Assembly (NCBI GenBank): GCA_026168455.1
Contig: CM047426.1
Location: forward strand, 41,930,307-41,994,306
DNA: 64,000 bases
Reading direction: 5' to 3'
Source: Theocolax elegans
Taxonomy: Eukaryota; Arthropoda; Insecta; Hymenoptera; Cerocephalidae
Shown: one piece after another, positions 11,650-22,430 of the stretch
How positions within the stretch are numbered: the first letter of the stretch is position 1
Layout of the letters: the number at the start of each line of letters is the position of its first letter
The notes under the pieces: generated by a model
What the model was told of the DNA's origin: nothing
Seen by the model: only the letters and a program-made list of their open reading frames with translations
Databases searched by the model: none
Made by a program: the position numbers and the translations under genes

Positions 11650-11755
11650 CTTCGTGTGTAACTCAACCACCAATGTCTCCTACTATCGACTCGATACCCG
11701 ATCAGTAAACGATATCACGCTGCACTGGGGATCAGGGTGCGGTGATTGAAATTAT
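11650..11755 (-). other. Candidate upstream exon with consensus splice donor
   Basis: The minus strand shows CGAAG|GTAAGT at 11,644-11,654, a near-perfect donor, preceded by about 100 bases of balanced composition. Joining to the exon at 11,195 keeps a frame open for about 24 codons upstream before a TGA. No ATG was seen, so it could be an internal or non-coding exon. The left boundary in transcription direction is a guess. Confidence 0.25.
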
Positions 11756-11836
11756 TTATATGAATTATTAGAGATAAACCACAGGGCAACAAAAAAAGAA
11801 GCTTCGTGCGCGGTATACCAGATTACGTGAACTTTA

Positions 11837-12100
11837 TGTTTTTGAGGTCGCTGAATCCGAATCCGTGGTCCATTTGACCCGGACACGTCAGGATCAAGGT
11901 CAGGCCAAGGTGAAATTCACAAAATTCATCGTAAACAAAGTAAACCAGTATATCAATATGTTTTTGGAGTCGCTGAATCCAAATCCGACGACCATTTAAC
12001 CCGAACACCTCAGGATCAAGGTCAGGCCAAGGTCGAATTCAGAAAAAACATCGCAAACAAAGTGAACCAGTATATCTACATGTTTTTAGGGTCGCTGAAT
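11837..12100. repeat. 122-bp tandem repeats in left terminus
   Basis: Copies start with TGTTTTT(G/A)GGTCGCTGAAT-like strings at 11,837, 11,959 and 12,081, a period of 122 bp. Each unit contains AGGATCAAGGTCAGGCCAAGG and an ACCAGTATATC string. The inverted counterpart is at 18,655-18,985. Confidence 0.85.
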
Positions 12101-12106
12101 ATCGAA

Positions 12107-12388
12107 CAGCCCAATTTCTCATAGTTTTTGAGCATTTCGACTACCAATTCCCTATAATTTCCACTCTTGTGATTACCCAAAAAATTTTCAACTACGCTTT
12201 TAAAGCTTAGCCATGCAGCTCGTTCTTTCTCGGACATTGTAAACCAAGTAAGTGAAACATTGTCCTTCCTTATCCAGAGTTTTTACATATTGTTTCATTA
12301 AACCAAGTTTTATGTACAAAAAAGGAAGGAGAATCTTTAAAGGCTCAACCAAGGGTTTGTTTATGATGTTCATAAATCCAGTTAGCAT
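12107..12388 (-). pseudogene. Transposon-associated insect protein remnant, C-terminal part
   Basis: The frame at 12,388-12,200 contains NIINKPLVEPLKILLP followed by YIKLGLMKQYVKTLDKEGQCF. A second frame continues from about 12,250 with SEKERAAWLSFKSVVENFLGN and then NYRELVVEMLKNYEKLGC. From memory these match a repetitive family of uncharacterised insect proteins with a PPLHIKLGLMK-type motif. One frameshift joins the two pieces. Coding ends abruptly at the terminal repeat array, so the C-terminus is missing. Its position inside inverted termini suggests it was the element's own transposase-like gene. Confidence 0.6.
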
Positions 12389-13111
12389 TATTACTCGTGT
12401 GAGGTAGTAAATACCTCACATATAAAAATAATATTAAAAACTTTGTCGTTGTCCCGTACCTCAAACAAATATATATAATATGAATATAAGTATCGAACCA
12501 AAGATACTATTATTGAAACAGGTTACCTAGCAGAGGTAATGCCCGTGCATTACCTGTGTATAACTGTTGTCGATACCTCCTCCTAGGTCAGGCGAAAACT
12601 CCTGCTTGGCTACGTAGCGACACCTTGGCACTGGCTTCTGCTGGTCCTGGGCCTCGTTACCTGTAGGAAAAACTAGAAATTAAAATGATATTAAATTATG
12701 TAATTATTTAAACTAATTAAGGAAGTGTTTATAATAGATGTATTATGTAGGATAGGTTAGAGGTAAGGTTGACGTGTGGTATTAGAGAGGTTAGGAAAAA
12801 GTAAACAATGAATAACAAGAAATTCCTGAGCCATTCTCATCACCGAATTGTCTAAATAAATAAGAGAAAAGGATGGGAAATAATAGAAGTGATTTTTTAT
12901 GTGTTGGAGAGAGAGAGAGAGAGAGAGAGAAGAATAAACAAATAGCACTTACCGTAAACGTCGAGTTAGTTGAAGACAAGAGAAGTTACTCGCTGTTTGT
13001 GATGGAATGTGATGGAGACGCCGACTCGCACGAACAATACCTTTGGATGATGGAAACTCCTTCTCTCGTAGACGTCGTCGCCGCAAAGTCGCACTGGGTC
13101 CGTATTGCCAC
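12389..13111. other. Non-coding interior DNA with GA microsatellite
   Basis: A pure (GA)n tract lies at 12,906-12,931. It is followed by moderately GC-rich DNA leading into the duplicated unit. Frames here are open mainly because of the simple repeat. No recognisable protein was seen. Confidence 0.4.
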
Positions 13112-14306
13112 ATAAACGCCAAGTTTTCGTAAACACGAAAGTGAGAGAGACGGAGATAGATCAGACTCGCGCGCGAAGCAGTACTGCCGTATGCGTGTAC
13201 ATAGGCGGCGGCGGAGAGGACCGAGCTTACTCGCATGCACCATGAGGACTACCGAGAGAGCGCGCCGGCGCAACGCGGGACTCTTTCGGACTCAACTCCC
13301 ATGCGTAAGAGAGAGAGAGAGAGAGAGAGGAGAAGAGTGCGAATTGCACAAGTGGAGGCGTCAGCCCAGTTAACACTTGGGATTGACGATAATATTCGCG
13401 CCGCTAAATCCGAATATATATTACGGAAGGAATAAAGGTGGTAGTAGGATCGATAACACCTGTTGACCTGCCAATAATGGAAAACGGGTGCCATGTTCAA
13501 ATGAGGGAAGTTGACAGCGCCGCGGGTCGGCCTTGACGAAAATTGACGAAAGAGGAAGAAGAATGCGGAAAAAGGAGGAGAGGTCATTAGTAGCTGATCC
13601 GTGGAAAGAGACGCCGGTGCTTTCTATAAATATCGAGTATTTTTCGGAGTTTGGATTATTGTTGTTGGTGAAATAGATATTGCTGAAAGTTATTCGCACG
13701 GAGATATCGATTTTGGAGACAAGTACTTGTTGGAGATTGAAGTATTTATTGGAGATTGAGATATTGAGGAAGTCTTGTGGGAAATATATTTATTTGGAAC
13801 AATCTGATTGTAAGGACTTGCGTGCGGTAAGTGGACTGCCCGCCGGCCACATTTATTTTGTTGATGTAATAATCGTTCAGTATATGGATTATTTTCGGTA
13901 ACGCGACTAGATTTGATGGAGAATCAATACTTCAATTAATAATTATAAGATTTTAATTATATACATTGTCATGATTTGCGACTCGATTTCATGTTACATT
14001 TTTCCTATGTTGGTTGAGATTCGTGATATCGTCTATAAAATAAGCATTTGTAATATTATGTTAAAATAATAAGTGAAACAAATAAATAGTTAATTATTCC
14101 ATTACACGGACTTATTTTTGTGTAATTTCAATTATCACCCTTTTTGGTTGTAGTGAATTAGTAGAAAGGAATTTAGTTAGTCCCGCCATTTTCCCGTCGG
14201 CGAGACAAGGATCCACGGCACAGGTAAGAAGTTCGTGCACGTGCTGAGTCGGTCATATTAATAGGACGAAAAACGAATATTAGTTTACCCCATTTATTTA
14301 ATTAAA
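13112..14306. repeat. 1.2-kb duplicated unit, copy 1
   Basis: This segment recurs almost base for base at 15,188-16,379. I saw no substitutions by eye, only differing (GA)n (about 13,311-13,329) and terminal (TA)n lengths. It contains a TATAAATA at 13,625-13,632, a GGTAAGT donor-like site at 13,826, an AATAAA-like string near 14,080 and a CACAGGTAAGAAG donor-like site near 14,220. No protein family was recognised in any frame. It ends in (TA)n at 14,307-14,323. Confidence 0.85.
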
Positions 14307-14323
14307 TATATATATATATATAT

Positions 14324-15189
14324 GGGGTATTCCACGTGAAGTGGTCCGATCAAAATTTTAAAATGCACCAAATTTTGGGTATACTTTGCAAATGTTTTTC
14401 AGAATACAGAAAAAATTTTTAGGTACTGGAATCTATTTGCTCAAAAGTTATTCTAACCTCAAAAAGTGAATTTTTCCATATTTTTTTCAACACCAGCTGG
14501 GTTTACCGCTATATAACTCAAAATCTATCAACTTTTACTATAGAACATTATATGTAACATTCGTTGCTAATTATATCTAGAATTTATTCTTCTGGGTTAG
14601 AATTTCTAATCTCAAGGTGAATGTTACATAAATTACATGTCAATATTCAACTTGAAAAAAGTGCAAGTGCGCCACCTTTGATTTTTTCATCCAAAAGTCT
14701 AAAAGAAAGCTTGGAGCAATACCTTTCAAATGGTCTGTAGCATTTTTATGGCCTCCAATTCTGTAAAAAGTTATGACAATTTAAAGAAACACGAAATTTT
14801 TTTAAAAATTTAAATGGGAATTACCATGTTAATTTTTTAAAAATTTCGTGTTTCTTTAAATTGTCATAACTTTTTACAGAATTGGAGGCCATGAAAATGC
14901 TACAGACCATTTGAAAGGTATTGCTCCAAGCTTTCTTTTAGACCTTTGGATGAAAAAATCAAAGGTGGCGCACTTGCACTTTTTTCAAGTTGAATATTGA
15001 CATGTAGTTTATGTAACATTGACCTTGAGATTAGAAATTCTAACCCAGAAGAATAAATTCTAGATATAATTAGCAACGAATGTTACATATAATGTTCTAT
15101 AGTAAAAGTTGATAGATTTTGAGTTATATAGCGGTAAACCCAGCTGGTGTTGAAAAAAATATGGAAAAATCACTTTTTGAGGTTAGAAT
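14324..15189. mobile_element. Palindromic TA-flanked element, right end lost
   Basis: It begins GGGGTATTCCACGTGAAGTG directly after (TA)n. The left arm contains ACCAGCTGGGTTTACCGC and GCAAGTGCGCCACC. The arms meet near 14,830 and the right arm mirrors the left up to TTGAGGTTAGAATA at 15,189. There the terminal 130 or so bases are replaced by the start of the second 1.2-kb unit. Compare the complete member at 23,190-24,186. No coding capacity. Confidence 0.8.
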
Positions 15190-16376
15190 AAACGCCAAGT
15201 TTTCGTAAACACGAAAGTGAGAGAGACGGAGATAGATCAGACTCGCGCGCGAAGCAGTACTGCCGTATGCGTGTACATAGGCGGCGGCGGAGAGGACCGA
15301 GCTTACTCGCATGCACCATGAGGACTACCGAGAGAGCGCGCCGGCGCAACGCGGGACTCTTTCGGACTCAACTCCCATGCGTAAGAGAGAGAGAGAGAGA
15401 GAGGAGAAGAGTGCGAATTGCACAAGTGGAGGCGTCAGCCCAGTTAACACTTGGGATTGACGATAATATTCGCGCCGCTAAATCCGAATATATATTACGG
15501 AAGGAATAAAGGTGGTAGTAGGATCGATAACACCTGTTGACCTGCCAATAATGGAAAACGGGTGCCATGTTCAAATGAGGGAAGTTGACAGCGCCGCGGG
15601 TCGGCCTTGACGAAAATTGACGAAAGAGGAAGAAGAATGCGGAAAAAGGAGGAGAGGTCATTAGTAGCTGATCCGTGGAAAGAGACGCCGGTGCTTTCTA
15701 TAAATATCGAGTATTTTTCGGAGTTTGGATTATTGTTGTTGGTGAAATAGATATTGCTGAAAGTTATTCGCACGGAGATATCGATTTTGGAGACAAGTAC
15801 TTGTTGGAGATTGAAGTATTTATTGGAGATTGAGATATTGAGGAAGTCTTGTGGGAAATATATTTATTTGGAACAATCTGATTGTAAGGACTTGCGTGCG
15901 GTAAGTGGACTGCCCGCCGGCCACATTTATTTTGTTGATGTAATAATCGTTCAGTATATGGATTATTTTCGGTAACGCGACTAGATTTGATGGAGAATCA
16001 ATACTTCAATTAATAATTATAAGATTTTAATTATATACATTGTCATGATTTGCGACTCGATTTCATGTTACATTTTTCCTATGTTGGTTGAGATTCGTGA
16101 TATCGTCTATAAAATAAGCATTTGTAATATTATGTTAAAATAATAAGTGAAACAAATAAATAGTTAATTATTCCATTACACGGACTTATTTTTGTGTAAT
16201 TTCAATTATCACCCTTTTTGGTTGTAGTGAATTAGTAGAAAGGAATTTAGTTAGTCCCGCCATTTTCCCGTCGGCGAGACAAGGATCCACGGCACAGGTA
16301 AGAAGTTCGTGCACGTGCTGAGTCGGTCATATTAATAGGACGAAAAACGAATATTAGTTTACCCCATTTATTTAAT

Positions 16377-16379
<3 letters not shown>
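15188..16379. repeat. 1.2-kb duplicated unit, copy 2
   Basis: Near-identical to 13,112-14,306 in direct orientation, offset 2,074-2,076 bases. It starts inside a palindromic element's arm and ends in a longer (TA)n run (16,380-16,415), beyond which no palindromic element follows. Confidence 0.85.
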
Positions 16380-16418
<39 letters not shown>

Positions 16419-16518
16419 AGTTATTATCATCTGTTTTACGTAGTGTACGGGATTTCTTACATTTATGTAGGAAACGCTACGTCACACTCGAGCTAGCCAA
16501 TCTTTTTTAGTATAATGA

Positions 16519-16790
16519 CTACTGCGATCTCTTTAGTCTTGAAGCTAACAATTCTGCTCCATCTATCGACAGCCTAAGATCTCTGATTAAATCATTTAAA
16601 TCATCTTCATTTATCTTCGTCTGTACATACTCTTCTTGATCTTCATCATCATTATTACTTTCATTACAAACTTCTTCAATGTCTTCTTTGCCTACTTCGT
16701 CATATATTCACGGTTAATCATCTTTTTCACTATCTGTAGACTTTATGGATGTCTTTTTTTGTTTAACACTTGTGCATATGTTATCTGCAA
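16519..16790 (-). pseudogene. Transposon-associated insect protein remnant, N-terminal part
   Basis: The minus-strand frame reads an acidic linker (NNDDEDQEEY) and then DLNDLIRDLRLS, GAELLASRLK, ending at a TAG at 16,519. An RDLxLS...AELLxSRL block after an acidic stretch is, from memory, the N-terminal signature of the same uncharacterised repetitive insect family as the piece at 12,107-12,388. Two stops lie upstream around 16,705-16,715. In minus-strand order it precedes the C-terminal piece, as expected if one gene spanned the element and lost its middle. Confidence 0.5.
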
Positions 16791-16897
16791 TCACTTAATT
16801 TAGGTTGAGTGCATATAATCTCGTTGTGTTTCTAGATATTGCATCTCAATTTAAGATGTTTTTTTAAGCGTGATACATGTCAGTTATACTTACTGAA

Positions 16898-17456
16898 AAG
16901 GGGAGTACTTAACCTCCGGGAAACGGATCTTAACCAAACTCTAGGATATGTTTTCTACTATAAAAATATGAAGAAAGCCTAAATTCCGTATGCCAATGCC
17001 ATGTTTTACGGACTTTATAAGCAAAAAACGAAAAATTTCGCAAAAAATAGTCTTGACTTTGGTCACTTATAACTCAGAAACAAAAAAAGATATGCATTCA
17101 AACTTAAGTCCAAAAGAAAGCTGAGATCAAATAGATTGGATTTAAAACAAAAGAAGCTTTTATCTTTATTTGATCGAAAGTTATGAAAGAAAGAAGAATA
17201 AGAAGATAATTTAGCTTGAAAATCAACAGATTTTATAATTCAAAATATTCGTCAAAATATCGTTAAATTTCTATTTCTTTCACAACTTTCGACCAAATCA
17301 AGATATTTGAGCTTCTTTTTTTTCGTTTTTTGCTTATAAAGTCCGTAAAACATGGCATTGACATACGGAACTTCAGCTTTCTTTATATTTTTATAGTAGA
17401 AAACATATCCTACAGTTTGGTTAAGATCCGTTTCTCGGAGGTCAAGTACTCCCCTT
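16898..17456. mobile_element. 559-bp foldback element
   Basis: The left arm starts AAGGGGAGTACTTAACCTCC and the right arm ends with its near complement, GGAGGTCAAGTACTCCCCTT. The arms also mirror CATGTTTTACGGACTTTATA (left) and its complement at about 17,335-17,355. A central spacer of about 250 bases is AT-rich. No target duplication was confirmed and there is no coding capacity. Confidence 0.75.
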
Positions 17457-17604
17457 GTGAGTAAAATCATGCAAGTAGGAATTCCATAACTCATTAACAA
17501 TTGTGGTAATGAAAAATCCTGCTACCTCATAGAACACTGGAGATGGTGATACTGCTTCATAAGAAGATATGTGAAATGATCCGCTCTACAATTCTATGAG
17601 TTAA

Positions 17605-18328
17605 CCTTTAGACTGCCGGCATGGCTCATATATGGGACAGTAATAAAATTATAGCTTTAATAATGGATATAGATATTTTGATGTATTTTTTTCAATAATT
17701 AGGCTCTCTGATCTCCAAAGTATACAGCTGAAACTATTTTCAGATCGAGGTATTCAAACAACCCGTCGTTAGCTCTGGGTCTAGCAGAAGGAAAGTGTTT
17801 TAGATATGTAAAATATGGAAATTGCTAATAAATTTCTTACACATTGTACACAAATTTGTCGAATATTTCAGTCTTCGAGAACGTTCGCAAAAAAAAATCA
17901 CCTCCTCGCTAGGGGTATTTTTGCACCTCCATAGGTTGGGACAAACTTCAGGGTATGCTTTACACATGTTACAGTGTATTTACGAGAAAACATCGTAAAA
18001 AATCCAAACCAGCCTACTAATGAATTTTCGAAATTTTCACCCCCTCGCTAGGGGTAGTTGTGTTCCTTCGGTTTTATTGATAACTAAAGGAGTATTTTTG
18101 GGGTCTTATTACAATGTAATATCAAAAAATTCTGTTAAAAATGAATATATAGTAATTTAAAAATTTTTTAATTTTTAACATTCACCCGACCGTTGCCAGC
18201 CGGACTGGCTCATATATGAGCCACCTGTGACCTTGACAACTACTCTAGAGATACGAGGTGTTTTTATGTATAAATTTTGCACATCAAAAATATCAATTTA
18301 TAAGACAAAAATGCCGGCAGTCTAAAGG
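17605..18328. mobile_element. TTAA-flanked piggyBac-like MITE (724 bp)
   Basis: TTAA (17,601-17,604) precedes CCTTTAGACTGCCGGCAT, and its exact complement ATGCCGGCAGTCTAAAGG ends at 18,328 before TTAA (18,329-18,332). A TTAA duplication with CC-starting inverted ends is the hallmark of the piggyBac superfamily. Both subterminal regions contain GGCTCATATATG. Only short frames are present, so it is non-autonomous. Perfect 18-bp ends suggest it is younger than its host element. Confidence 0.85.
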
Positions 18329-18654
18329 TTAACGAAACCAGCGACGGCGCGCTGCCCTGCAGGTGGGCGGTAGTGTTAGAACACTGGCAATAGTAAAATA
18401 GTAAAAAGCGCAAACGTAATCCACTTCACAGGTAATTTGTCGATAAAAGAGTACGGAAGGGCAGATTGTCTTAGGTTATGGATTTATCGGTTTATGAGCT
18501 AATCGGATTATTGGGTAATAAAGTTATTGAGGTAAGGTCCTGAGGTATCTAAGGGTTGTGGGATCGAGTGATTTTGGAATTTACGATATAGTTTTACAAA
18601 TAAAGTAATGCATTCGATGGCTTTGGTGCATTTTTAATTATATGATACATTTTC

Positions 18655-18985
18655 TGAATTTGACCTTGGCCTGACCTTGACCCTGACGTGACCGGATCAA
18701 ATGGCCCACGGATTCGTACTCAGCGACCCTACAAACATGTAGATATACTGGATCACTTTGTTTGCGATGTATTTTCTGGATTTGACCTTGGCTTGACCGT
18801 GATCCTGACGTGCCCGGGTTAAATGGTCCACGGATTCGGATTCAGTGACCCCAAAAACATATTGATATACTGGTTTACTTTGTTTGCGATAAATTTTGTG
18901 AATGTTACCTTGGTTTGATCTTGATCCTGATGTACCCGGATTAAATAGACCACGGATTCGGATTCAACGACCCCAAACACATAAA
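18655..18985. repeat. 122-bp tandem repeats in right terminus (inverted to left)
   Basis: CGACCCC-type junctions recur at 18,724, 18,847 and 18,968, about 122 bp apart. Units contain TTGACCTTGGCCTGACCTTG-like strings, the complement of the left-terminal repeats. The array ends in ACATAAAGTTCACGTGGTCT, complementary to the left end. Confidence 0.85.
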
Positions 18986-19037
18986 GTTCACGTGGTCTGG
19001 TATACTGCGCACGAAACTTTTTGTTTGTGGGCCTGTG

Positions 19038-19679
19038 TTATTTTAAAACTTGATATAAATATTTATTTGTCCAATAAATTTAGCACCTGATGAGTCTGCA
19101 AATCTGGCATACGATAAGTTGTTGGACTTAAATAAATAAGTTAGATTATTGTCCCTCAGCAATCGACAATTTACTAATTCAACAAAGGAGGGTGAATATT
19201 ACAAATTTTTTATTTTATTTATATTATTCTAATGGAACTTTTTATGAGATAGTTTAATTAGATATGCAGTTACTGTTACGTGTCTGTCAACTTGTGATGA
19301 TATTGAATGAACCGTTTACCGACTGAAAAATGCCGTTTTTCAGCAATTAATACAATACGTTAACATTTAATTAAAATTACGAGAATGTAGTACTTGATTA
19401 CAAAACAATATGTGATTAGGTATAATTTTAAGATACATTGTATATTAACTAAAGGAATTATTGCTTTAAAAATAAAACCTGCACATATATTTACAACTAG
19501 AAACTCCTAATAATTATCCTTGTAAAATTAAACTGATGCTGTACGCTTTAATTAAGTAACTAATCTGATACTGTACCCCCCGAGAGGGTCGGCATCTTGC
19601 GGGCGAGATCTTCCTCTTAAAGTTGTGAATACGATCTCTGAGGGTGAGAGACCCAAAGGAGGTGGTTTGCCACACGAAT
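19038..19679. other. Anonymous AT-rich DNA
   Basis: No recognisable coding, terminal repeat or structured feature was seen. Confidence 0.4.
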
Positions 19680-19886
19680 TTCACTGAAAGGTATTCTACT
19701 ATTCTTATGTACATGTAAGTAACGTCTATCTAAACTATCAAGCACAGCTGAGCATGAAATATTAGTAAACAAGGAGCAGATATCGAGAAACGGTAAAACG
19801 AAATCAGATCTGTGAAAAATGCATCCCCTGGGAGCTATAAATTCATGAAAATGGGCATATAATGCAAAAAAGTACGAAAATGTCAA
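19680..19886 (-). pseudogene. Possible Penelope-like RT fragment
   Basis: A minus-strand frame includes LPFLDICSLFTNISCSAVL followed by DSLDRRY and IPFSEI. The LDxxSLFTNI block with a downstream IPFxE resembles RT motif A of Penelope-like elements (compare the frame at about 59,345-59,380). Nothing recognisable follows, so it is at best a short, old fragment. Chance similarity is possible. Confidence 0.35.
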
Positions 19887-19889
19887 CTT

Positions 19890-20650
19890 TGACTCTCTGT
19901 AACTTAAAATAATGGTCCCGAAATCTGGAAAAATTCAGGAGAACTACTGCATACCTCTATAACATATTGCCACAGTTATAGCAATATTTATTTGTTTCAT
20001 CTTCAATGTCACAGAGAACCACCCATATATATATCTGCTTAATTCTGCGAATATTAATTGAATCCTCCTTAATAAAAATATAATGCTGAATAATAAAATA
20101 TGCCAAAACCCAGTGACTGGTAGAATTGGAAAATAACACTATGATCTATGATCGATAGAATCAGACTGTAATACTAAGATCGACGATCGCTAACATCAGA
20201 ATGTCGAGGATCCATTTTCAGAACCTTGCCCGACTTCTGCGATTTTCTATCTCCCTCAATCCAATAACATCCCCATCCTTTCTCTCACTCGCTACCTGTG
20301 AGGGATACGGCAATATTATAATTTATCAATCCTTCCGTGTTCGTCACAGGTGTAATAAAGCTACCCATATTTCCTCTACTATAGATGATAATAACAACAA
20401 ATTTGCATAAGTTATCATTGTCCCTACTGTTATTTCAAATTTCTGTATTTGAGCTTGTATAATACCCATACAGAAGTCTCATCTCTAATAAAGTCATCTA
20501 TTGATTGGTTCAATAGATCATTTTATGAATACCTAGGTAATAGCACGAAATTCGAATATAAATTCAACTCCCTACTATTAAACGTGTATTAGATTATAAT
20601 ACTCACGTATTCTCACACTACCCAAATTCCCTATACTTGATATAAGCGAT
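19890..20650. other. Anonymous DNA
   Basis: Mixed AT-rich DNA with no terminal repeats, coding similarity or tandem structure found by eye. Confidence 0.4.
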
Positions 20651-21767
20651 CGCCGTATGGATACGAGCGCGGACAGCGTGCTCAGTGTGCGCGCGCTTGA
20701 ATTTAATCGATTTAAGATGGCGACAACTTATTACACCCATGGGAAAGGACAACAGTCACAAAATATTAAAAAATAAAAAAAGTACAACTCACATTTCAAC
20801 TCCACTTCTTCCTTCTTCAATACAATATGACCCTGCTAATTTGCAGGGAGACCACGACTATCTACTCATCTACCCTAAGTTCTTACTAACTAGCTTACTT
20901 ACTGAATCCTTAACCCTAGGTAAATATTGGGCTTGGCACGAAAATCGACCGGATGATAGCATTCCTGATATCCTCCGGCAGATCCTGAACCTCCCGCAAC
21001 AATCTCAGGAGCTGTTCCGTACCCCCCACCCCCAGAACCCCTTTCCCTAGTTGACTCCGTAAGTCTACTAATCCATTCCCCCCTTTCTTTTGATCCCGTC
21101 TGTTTTCGTTACGGAGGCGTTCGTCCCTACTATATCATGCTCGCTGTTTTGTTTCCCAAACTGAACTGTAATAAATTCCTGATGCACCATTTTATATCGG
21201 TGGCAGTTTGATAAATCGAACCCCCTCCAGCCGCAAATTCTAAAAGAAACATAATATACGGGATCAACACATTTAAATTGTGCATGCCCCCTGCTCCAAC
21301 AATTAAAGCATACGAATGGGGACGATCCACTAAAGGGATGGTTAGAATGAGATCTAACCGGTGTCTACTGGACCCTACTGTCACCCTGTCCGGTATTTCC
21401 CTTATTTCTAACATTATCGACCCGCTTTTTGTTATTAGTTATCTACAAAATCCCATACTACCGAAGAATCCTGGGTTTTCGTCCTAATCGTAGGCCCAGG
21501 GGGAGTGGAGGACCGGGAACGGATCAAGAACTGCGACTTCTTATTCTTATACTTCATATTTTTATTGCGTTTAACAACCCTCGACGCTTCTTGCACCTCA
21601 ACCGGAGCCGCCTTTCGACCCGGTCCCAATCCACAACTCGGCCCAGCGACCTCCATATCCCACTCCGGAGTATCCCAAGAGGGTTTGGTTGCTAATATCA
21701 ACAACGCCCACGTGTAAAAAGGGGTTGGATGTTCATCGAACCAGACATTTATTTTTGCCACTCCTGA
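20651..21767 (-). other. Region 3' of a decayed Gypsy integrase
   Basis: GC-richer than its flanks on the minus-strand 3' side of the integrase remnant, so it may hold the former C-terminal tail or 3' untranslated region. A minus frame at 21,435-21,761 contains a Gly/Pro/Lys-rich stretch (GLGPGRKAAP, KNKKSQ) with no recognised domain. No LTR was found. Confidence 0.35.
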
Positions 21768-22430
21768 TCATGGATAAGGAGGACCCCATCTATCACCGGA
21801 GTTGAGCTTGTAGTTGCATTGTTTAATCTTCCCCACTGGGGAGATCCTCTTCACAGCTGCCGGTTCGGCCGCTTTGGAGCAAGTATCCCCCTCGTTATCT
21901 TCTCCATTTCCGATGCACTGGTGGAACCATCCGCCTCTTCCCGTCGACGTCTTATCAAATCCTTTACATGCCACTTATTTATTTTCACTTTTGACATGTC
22001 ATTCCGATCAATAACATAAACCGTGGACGATAACACTTCCAATATTTTATAGGGCCCTTTAAACTTTACTTGGACATACTTTTGCTGAGAACCTATTAGC
22101 TGCATTGGATAAATAATGAGTCCTATACAATACCTGATCTGCTATGAAAAATCTTATATCCCTTCTACCCTTATTAAAACCTTAAATTGTTTCTCCTTAG
22201 CCTTAGTAACTATATCCCGTAAAATATCTAACCTCTGTACTCTGGCGGCCCAAGCTTTTTCATCGCCCTTTTGAATCAATTCCCTTGGTTCTACCTTCCT
22301 ACGGTCTCGCGTGTCTCCCATTATTTAAGAATGCGGGTGATACTTTCATTGATGACTGAATCGCGGTATTTATCACATGCCTAAACTCGTTAAGAGTGCT
22401 ACTCACCCCCTGTCACGTCCAGACTTGTAC
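21768..22430 (-). pseudogene. Ty3/Gypsy integrase C-terminal region
   Basis: Minus-strand DNA from about 22,425 encodes, in shifting frames, a VINTAIQSSMKVSPAFLNNG segment (the post-catalytic region preceding a GR-R motif). A frame at 22,105-21,851 carries VKFKGPYKILEVL, typical of the integrase C-terminal beta domain. The DDE core is absent. It lies in line with the minus-strand Gypsy at 26.6-31 kb, from which it is separated by about 4.1 kb, so both probably belong to one element. Confidence 0.65.

Larger units (their letters stand above)
11780..19037. mobile_element. 7.26-kb composite unit with long tandem-repeat-bearing inverted termini
   Basis: The left end begins CACAGGGCAACAAA and continues TTCGTGCGCGGTATACCAG. 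The right end, reverse-complemented, begins CACAGGCCCACAAA and continues TTCGTGCGCAGTATACCAG. Both then enter arrays of the same 122-bp repeat in opposite orientation. Inside are minus-strand coding remnants of one protein family (16,519-16,790 and 12,107-12,388) and several younger insertions. The simplest reading is an old DNA transposon whose termini hold direct repeats and whose transposase gene ran right to left. No target-site duplication was identified. Superfamily not assigned. Confidence 0.55.

Noticed and set aside
12949..13699. Several overlapping 60-112-codon frames on both strands, duplicated at 15.1-15.8 kb
   Set aside because: They are open in several phases because of GA repeats and moderate GC. 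Their duplication simply reflects the 1.2-kb DNA duplication, and no domain is visible.
13112..16379. Interpreting the two 1.2-kb copies as LTRs of a retrotransposon
   Set aside because: No TG..CA ends or primer-binding site were found, and the DNA between the copies is a palindromic element, not gag-pol.
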